A stretch of 64,000 bases of DNA from Bathymodiolus brooksi (lineage: Eukaryota; Mollusca; Bivalvia; Mytilida; Modiolidae). Shown piece after piece: positions 36,801 to 45,800 of the stretch. Made by a program: the position numbers and the translations under genes. Location: contig OY804579.1 in NCBI GenBank assembly GCA_963680875.1, positions 83,627,095-83,691,094 on the forward strand, in the 5' to 3' direction. Position 1 is the first letter of the stretch. Each line of letters opens with the position of its first letter. Below the pieces are notes generated by a model. The model did no database searches and had not been told where the DNA came from. It was given only the letters and a program-made list of their open reading frames with translations.

Positions 36801-39800
36801 TATTTATTGAATGAGTGTTAAATAACAGGTCTCCTGGGGTATTAACCTACAAGGTCATTGACCAGGGGAAGTAAATATTTATATACAAGCAATTTATGAG
36901 CAAGGAAGTTCAACTGTATAGAGAGTAATTAAAATGGCAGAATGGGCACCTGATCAGTCTCCACTAGCCATAATAATTGTCATGACAACACAATTTTTTT
37001 TTGCCAAGATATAAGCTAAGTATTGTAACTGATTAATGCTGACTGGCAAAAATACCCAGTAATTATAACACAAAGCATTTAATTAAATACAGTTACACCA
37101 TGTCAGCAGTTAAATACAAAGCTTAAAAGTGCTATAGAATACAAAGAACAATATACAATGCCCAGATATTAAACAAAGTCGCATGGGATTTATGTTTCTT
37201 AACTTGAGCAAATTTTATGGGTGAAACCTTGAGTTTGCTTTTATTAGTAATCATATATACAAATATAACAATAAAATAATGGTATGTAGAAGGGCTTATT
37301 TATCTGTTATTGTGCAATAAGGTCTTTTGGTTTTCGGGTTATGGTGTTTAACGCCATTTTCAACAATATTTCAGTTATATCATGGTGGTCAGTTTTATTG
37401 GTGGAGGAAACCGGAGTACCCGGAGAAAACCACCAACCTGTCGTAAGTCACTAACCTTTTGGTTTCCGGAATAGAGACACATACTTAAGTGCCATTTTTT
37501 GAACCCCTGACCTTTGGCCTTTTGTTGACACTTAAAATTACATATAGCTATTTGTCCGATTCCCAACCAGGAAGACTGAATGTTTTGATGCTAAAATTAC
37601 ATCACAGATAAAATACTTGAACAAGTTTTATAATTGATATATCAGATACAGCAGTTACTCTCCATTCATAATTTATGAATGACTGTAAAATCTTGTAATA
37701 ATTTTCAGCAACAGTAATCAAATATTAATAGTTATATCAGCAGGTGTAAAACTGGCTGATTTAGAGAGTAAAACTATGTGCAGAAATATTTTTTTAAGAT
37801 CAGAGCCAAATTTTCGCTACAGTACCATTTAGCTTTTTATTATTTAGATGACGTCTTTTGAAAGAACTGCCTAAATACTCAAAAATTTTAACCTCACGAA
37901 ACTGCAAAATTCAAACCTTAGAAAATATTCTGATATACTGCATGTATTGGTAAGCTAGAGATGTGTATAAGAATTACATGCACCACATGTAAATCAAGAA
38001 AAAGTTATGTGTAAAAGTGTAAGTAAAAAGAGTATATCACACATATATTATGTATATATAGTTATAAAGGATTATATGTCTTGCAAAATTCTTGTCTGGC
38101 ATGGATTTCTTGAAAGAAACTTTGTTTGTATACATTAGGACTTAAATCTTAGTTTTTACTTCAATTTAAGCTGGGTTTAGTCAAAAACTCGAGATTTAAG
38201 TCTACAATTCTTTCAAGAAATCAGGCCCTGTAGCCTTAAAAAAGCAAATTAGATGTGTTTTCAAAACAAGTGTTGAGTAAATCAATACATTTGTATTATT
38301 TATACAGTCCACTGTATTGAATTAGAGCAAAATTCAATTTACCAATACAATTCTTGTAGCGTAGGGTAGTTTTTTTTTAATTAAAATTATTACTAAAATG
38401 GCAATAGTCAACATGTATTCTTATAGTCTAAAATATGTATTGCTGTTGATCAGTTTCTCATTTGGTCCTATTGTGATTTCATAATGATCTGTCATTTTTT
38501 TAAGATAATTAAATTTATTTCAAGGAGATATACCAATTTGATTATAAGAACTGAGAAAATGCTGTAATTCTACTTAAAATGAAACATTCACAATTTGTTG
38601 AAAGACAGAAAAACAGAATGTAAACAAACGGAATGTAAACCAACTGAATGTAAACAAACTGCATGATCTCAAACTCTGTTTACAGTACAAGTAATTGTAT
38701 TGAAAATTGAACATATAAAAAGTCAATGGACTGAAAGCATCAAACAGAATGTGATTAAAGCAAGACATTGGTGTTGACAAGATAATCGTACCTTCCTGGG
38801 CGACGGCACAGGTTTATCCTCAATATAAACTTTGGGTGGGGGTGGGCGAGGAGGAGGAGGTGTTTTCTGGTTTTTCCTGTGCTGTAAACAATAATAGAAT
38901 GATTATAACTCAATATGACATCAGGGCTTTTAATATTTTTCATGTGTACCAGTACTTCACTATTTACAGGCAGTACTTTTTATTAAAATTTGAACAATAT
39001 TCATGAGTATCTTATACAACACTCTTTAAAATCAGGAGGTACCAAAGACCAGTTTAGGTGGATAAAAGTACCTGGTACCACCTCTTATTGAAATGCTTGT
39101 GACTTGAAGATATATATAATGTCTCACAGTATAGGACAGGCAACGGTTTGAACGATGACCGTTCTAAGCCATGATGATGAACTACATTCTTATCCCTTTG
39201 CATTGCTTTAACACTAGTTATGTGTCAGCTTTTTTAGTTCCTCTTCCTAGTAACATTTCCTGAATGTTATTTCTTTTGCTGTTTTCTTTCAATAACGTTT
39301 ATTTCGGCATTGTCATTGATGTTTCTTATCCTCTCCATTTGTTTGTAACTTAAAGTTTGCTTGCTCCAACATTTTCATAACATTTTGTTTGTATGTGTAT
39401 ACCAGTAAATGCAGTAACCCAACAAACAAATTATCATCATTTACTGACACTTGGAATTCCTATTTTGATGAAAAAATTAGGTCGGTGACCCACTTACACC
39501 ATATGCTAATACACAACCTATCATGAAACACTGACATATATCATTTACTGTTACATGATCAATCTTCAAGTACTGGTAAGGTGGGTTTTTCATGCAGATT
39601 AATATAACAATATTACACATCTAATCATGCTTGATTTGTATGTTAACTGGTCAATTATGATAATATTATGATTAATTACACAATTAAACTCTAACAGAAG
39701 TCAGATAGTGGCAGTCTTCTAAACAATATATCACATGTATATGAACTTTACAAAATGTCAAAACTATAACTTGGTTTTTTAATATCAGATAAATTATAAA

Positions 39801-42800
39801 ATCAAAATAAAATCAGTCATAAATATAGATATTTTCGGCTATTTATATAGTGGAGGTCAGTTTTATTTGAAATATCTGAAACAATAAGACAAATAGTGTC
39901 AAGTCTTCTAAAAAAATACATATGAACTTTACAAATGTCAAAACTATAACTTGTTTTTAAAATATCAGATTAATTATCAAAGTCATAAATAGATATTTTC
40001 AGCTTTTTATATTGTGGAGGTCAGTTTTATTGGGAGAGGACATCAGAAAGATCTGAGACAAGTAATAAAGCAAAATATTTTTAGCTTATCAAAATATAAA
40101 CAAAAATGTAATTTTAATTTTTTTTTATTTTAAAACTGACAAAATAATGACTTAAAACAATCTTATGTAGGAGCAGAATCTACTGAATTTCCTATATTTT
40201 ATTTGATGTTAAATCTTCAAAATTAATCCACACTACATCCATTTCAGAAAAAAGTAGCCTGAAGAGTGTTTCGTGTTGTTGTACTTGTGTTATAGTGTTG
40301 CCCATCACTGTTTTAATTTTTCCTCAATCATGGTTAATTTCATGCAAAGGGTAAAGTTCGGTTTTTACATTTGGCACACACTAATTGTCTTCAGGCTCAA
40401 AAATATTCCATGCTCATCTAAGGTCAAGAATGATCTTCAATCAGTTAGCCTATGATTGGACTATTTCAAACCATCAATAGTATACTAGCATATTTTGTTC
40501 TATAAAAAATCTACAGAGCTGTTTTAAAGCAAAGTCAACTTTATTAAGGTTTTGAACCTACGTGAAAAACCAAACAAGCAATCTAAATGTATCATACAAA
40601 AATACATTATATTTTTTTGCATACATAGTTTGCAATATCTCTTTTTCTTCTTTAACAAAACAACATAGATAAATTAAATTATTTCTTACCCATTGTAACT
40701 CAGGAGGATCTTCATTTTCATCCCTGAATAAATTGTTGTAGTGACAGACAAACTTGTACACTACTTGGTTTATAGCACCTTGGTCCCTCAAACCAGCAAT
40801 TCCCTGTCCACATCTGCAAAGTAAAATCAATAGAGTTAGGGTTAGGTTAGGTGTTAAATGTCACTTTCAACAATATTTCAGTTATATTGTGGAGGTCAGT
40901 TTTCTTGGTGGAGGAGTACCTGGAGAAAACCACTGACTCGCCATAAGTCACTGAAAAACTTTATCATATAATGTTGTATTGAGTACACCTCGCTTGAACG
41001 GGATTCGAACTCACACCATTAGTGGCACTGATTGCATAGGTACATGTAGTTGTAAATACAACCACCATATGATCACGACCACGACAGCCCTTAGTAAAAT
41101 CAATAACATGCAAGAAAAGTTCTGAGAAGACATAACAAACACTCATGTTCCCAGTTTTATATAGATTATATAGTTAAATGAAAATATGTTGTCAACTTTA
41201 TAACAGAAAGACTGTAAAATCAGACCAATCAAATTCCAGTTTGTAAGAGTCTCCAAGATATACTTGAATGTCATTTCAAGTCTTTTTTTTTCTTCAAAAA
41301 ATGTGTTGTGTCTTTTTTAACAAGTAGAATCTCGATATCTTATGCTAAGAAAATATAAGCGTCTCATTTACTTTATAGTTATGACAAGCATTGTCTCAAA
41401 TATAGCTTGTACCAAAATCTTAATGTTCTATTGGCTATGTTTATTCCAATACCAGGTGGTCATATTTGAAATCATAGAATTTCAAAATCCCCCAAAAAGT
41501 TGGCTATTTTAATGGTTCATGAAAAGAAAAATACATTTCATACATGTAACACCAAAAATTTCAGTTTCATTGAGATATGACAAGCTGTGCTTGAAATATA
41601 ACTTGTACCCAAACTTTACCATTCTGTTTATGCATATCATCAATCCAATAACTACATTTTTTTCGGTAAGGAAAACCCGGTTAATATATTCAAATATCAA
41701 ATAAAACACATATCAAATATTAATCAGACATTATTGTTTGTTTATGCAGAAGATAAACAGGTTTTTACATGTTTTTTTTTCTCTCAATTTGTTTATTCAA
41801 GAAGAAGTTTTAATTAAACTAACTACCATCAAATAGCTAATATTGGAACAATATCGGGAGCTTTGTAAATAGATTTCCTTGTTCAATGAACCATGGTTAT
41901 AATAAAATCTCAACAAAAATCGAAATATAAACCTCATCACTTGTTAACATTATACATGACTTTATTCTGAACTATTCTCAATACATTAAACAATGAAATC
42001 TGTCTAAACCGGACATCCCAGGGATGAACATTTTTGTACAAAATAGACATGTATTCGAATTATTCGGGATCAAATTTGCAAAGGTATTATACACTGGAAA
42101 TGAACAAGATATTCGATTCAATTGAGGAATCCTGTTTATTTAGGATTTGGTATAAGCAGGTTTCACTTTAATAACCCACAAAACCAATTCACTGTAAACA
42201 AAATTATCCTCAAAATCTTTCAATTAACATTTTAATTCGATTTAAAATTTAATTTAATCCTATTAAAAAAAATGACACAGAATTAAATGCAGTCTTCGTG
42301 CTAACGCACTAGCCCGGGACAAGTAAAACTGGATTCGGAATTTCGAACTAGTGAAAATTATGAAAGAATTTGTTTGAATAAATAGAAAAATTTTCTAAGT
42401 TTGGCTTTTGAGCAAGTAGGTGAAAAAAATTAAGGCAAAGACTGAAATGGATTATTACCTGAATATATTTGGTCCAAATACTATGGCAAGAGACATAGCA
42501 GTCATTTTGTTGAGTTTTTCATGTTTAGTCACCATCACCAGAAATCCTGATAGATATTTTAACAAGTTATAATGTTCCTTGTGTAGGTCTTGTAGACATT
42601 GTTTCAACTGGTACACACAAGCTTTCATATCATTCTGGTAAGCTAAAATAGAAGAAAGGCAGAAATGGATTAATTAACAATTAATCACAACCTGTTTTCC
42701 TTGTGACAATCTGAATTTCTACCCATAATCCCATCCCCATCTTCTGGTTACTTTATTTATTGTTTGTAAACATGTCCAGGTCATGAATAAAGTTGAAATA

Positions 42801-45800
42801 AAATCATAGATATCTAATTCAGTGTGTGTAACACGTTTCTGGAATAACCTTCATCAGGTACGCTCAAAGTTAACAGAAATATGGTATACTTAAGAAATAA
42901 ATCATGGAAGCCAGAATGTGTTGGGAGTTTTAACATGGATTGGCGGATATTAGTATTTTATTCCAAGCCAGAAGCGAGGGATAAAATTTACTAATATCCG
43001 CCAATCCATGTTAACACTTAAAACACATTCTGGCTTCCATGATTTATTTCGATTCTGATATGTCTAAGAGTACTAAAAATACGGTAGTATACTTTGATTG
43101 GAAGACGGTAATTTATACTTGCGCTTGCGGAAAATGTTGCACACAATTTATGCTGCCAATGGAAAATTCCCCGGCGCATGTGCTTAATGAGATTATACAG
43201 AATGGATAACTCGCTCGTTTGTTAACAAAGCGAAAGAAGGAGGTCATGAAAGAATTATAGTTAAACAGCATCAATCAATCAATAACATATGTTTATTATA
43301 TGGTATAGGGTAGGGTTATGATGTTTAACACCACTTTCAACAATATTTCAGCTATATCGTGGCAATTAGTTTTATTGGTGGAGGAAACCAGTCACTCTGA
43401 GAAAACCACTGACCTGCCGCAAGTCAATGACAAACTTTATCACATAATGTTGTATCAAGCACACCACGCCATTAGAAGGATTCGAAGAGGCACTGATTGC
43501 ATAGGTAGTTGTAAATCCAACTTTCATACAATCATGACCACGATGGCCCCTATATATATAGTATAAATTTGAACTTTCATTTAAATGACAAAAGTTAGTG
43601 AATATGATTTTTCCTGCTCTAATTTTACTCTAATGCCTTTTTAGCATGCAATCTGCCAATTAAGGCATCAATTTCATAGCTTTTTAAAAATTAATGTCAA
43701 CAGCCATGGTAATATATTTATTTTCTAAACATGAAATTAAAGGTCAATAAAGAATTACATAATAAATGAATATATCCAGATGATGACCTAATTGTTTCCA
43801 CATCTTAAATTAATTTAATATTCTTGATTTTTTTTTTCTATTTCGTAATCTTTAATTTTGACTCTTGAAAAAAAAAAGGTTAAATTAGTGCATCATGTTC
43901 CTTTTTTCCTTTCATTGGATTGCTGTAACGTGTACTGTTAGTATTAAAAACACAGATATCAAATTCAGTGTGCATGACACGTTTCTTGGATAAACTTTAT
44001 CAGCTACACTCAAAGTCAAAAATTGAAAACCAAATAATTTTAAAGTATTTTGGAGCAAGTAAACCAAAGGGTCTAAAGAGGATATCCAAATCAGCTAAAG
44101 TCATGTATTACATTATTCAATTAAATTAAAATAGTCAGTTTGACTCTGCAATCACTTTCATTCTGGGCAGTCATTTAAGGTTACAGTAATCACACTCTTA
44201 TAAGGTCACTCCCAACAAAGGTAACCTGTCTTATCAGCACCCTCTTATAAGGTCACTCACATCAAAGGTAACCTGTCTTAACAGGACAGATTTCAGATAC
44301 AATGAGATCATTAAATACTACTCAACTGTCCACCTCAAGAGAGGCCCACTCCTCTTTTAAGGCCAATTTTTCAATGCAGAGGGGATGTCCTTATTGAAGG
44401 GGGATTACTATAATACCTTTAATTATTGTAGGACATTATGGTGAAAGTACATACATAATCTATGATCAGTTTTGTTGAATTATCAAAATTAGACCTACCA
44501 TCTTGTACACACACAAACTGTTTGGTCCTATTCTCTGGTACAAGTGATACTGGTAACTCTCTAAGGAACAATTTTAACAGTCCAGCAACGGCTGCTATGT
44601 CTCCATCCTCCAATAAATTAGCATCGCCATGGAGATCAAAGTCTAACTTTAACTTATCTATTATCCTGGAACTTCCACTTACTCTGAATATTCCTTCCTG
44701 GTCAAAACCTGTACAAATAGACATGATATTTTTCCTTAACCACTACCTAATGGAAGCTATAATGTTTTATTATTATTATAACATGGCCTTAACCAAGGAT
44801 TTGTATAGTAGAAAGGATATGAATCTCGTGAGATTTAACATAGATTGTATGTAAGTATGTTGCTTGGCGAGAACAAGTGAGATTATCCATATTGCAATTC
44901 ATTGATGATGCGCGTGCCTGATTAATGGTGGAAATTTTCATCACTTCAACATTTTAAACCAGTATTTGTAAATATATAAAACCATAATTACAGGTATAAA
45001 GTGAAAATATTTGTCCTAAATACCAATCATTAATAAAGTATCGACTTTTTGTAGATGTATCGCCCATATTTCATCAATAATTGACATTAATCGATTTGCC
45101 CTTTTGACCTTCATAATCCCACCTATTATGGGCGGTCAAGACTCAAATTTAAATTTCAAACTCCTCTCTTCTCTCATCATACCGAATATTGAAGCGGTGC
45201 CGTCATTTTTGTGATAATATAAATACTTTTCATTGAATAGAAGGAATTTTATTGATAACAGTGCTCCCGATTTGTACAAGGATTGTTTACCATCATTTAT
45301 CAAAATGGCGGCGTTCTGGGCGGAAATGGGGGTGGTCTATTTAGAAATCAATAAACTTCCTTGTTTACATGAAATCGACATACCAAAGTGTATAAATGTG
45401 TATTCGAAATATAGAACAAAACTTGGCGTGATTGGTTTCTTTGTTTTATCATTTTTAATATGCTTTTAGATGTATGAAACTCTACTGTACTATTTTTTAA
45501 TTTTACGTGTATGAGGGGTGATACAGAAAAAATCAAAAAAACTTTTCCATTGAACCTATATTGGCAAATCCAAGGATTGTTTTGTGTAGTTTAGTATATA
45601 GACGATGTATAGCACGAACTTTGGTGTAATTGGTTGATTTTCAAGGCATTTCTCAAGGCATTTCTCAAGGCATTTCCAAATGGATGAATTAATTTTTGCT
45701 CTGTTGTAGCATAAAACATCGCCACGTGAGATAAAGCGAGAAAATACAAGATTTGTATCCTTTCTGCTATACAAATCCTTGCTTTAACTAAGGCCAAACA

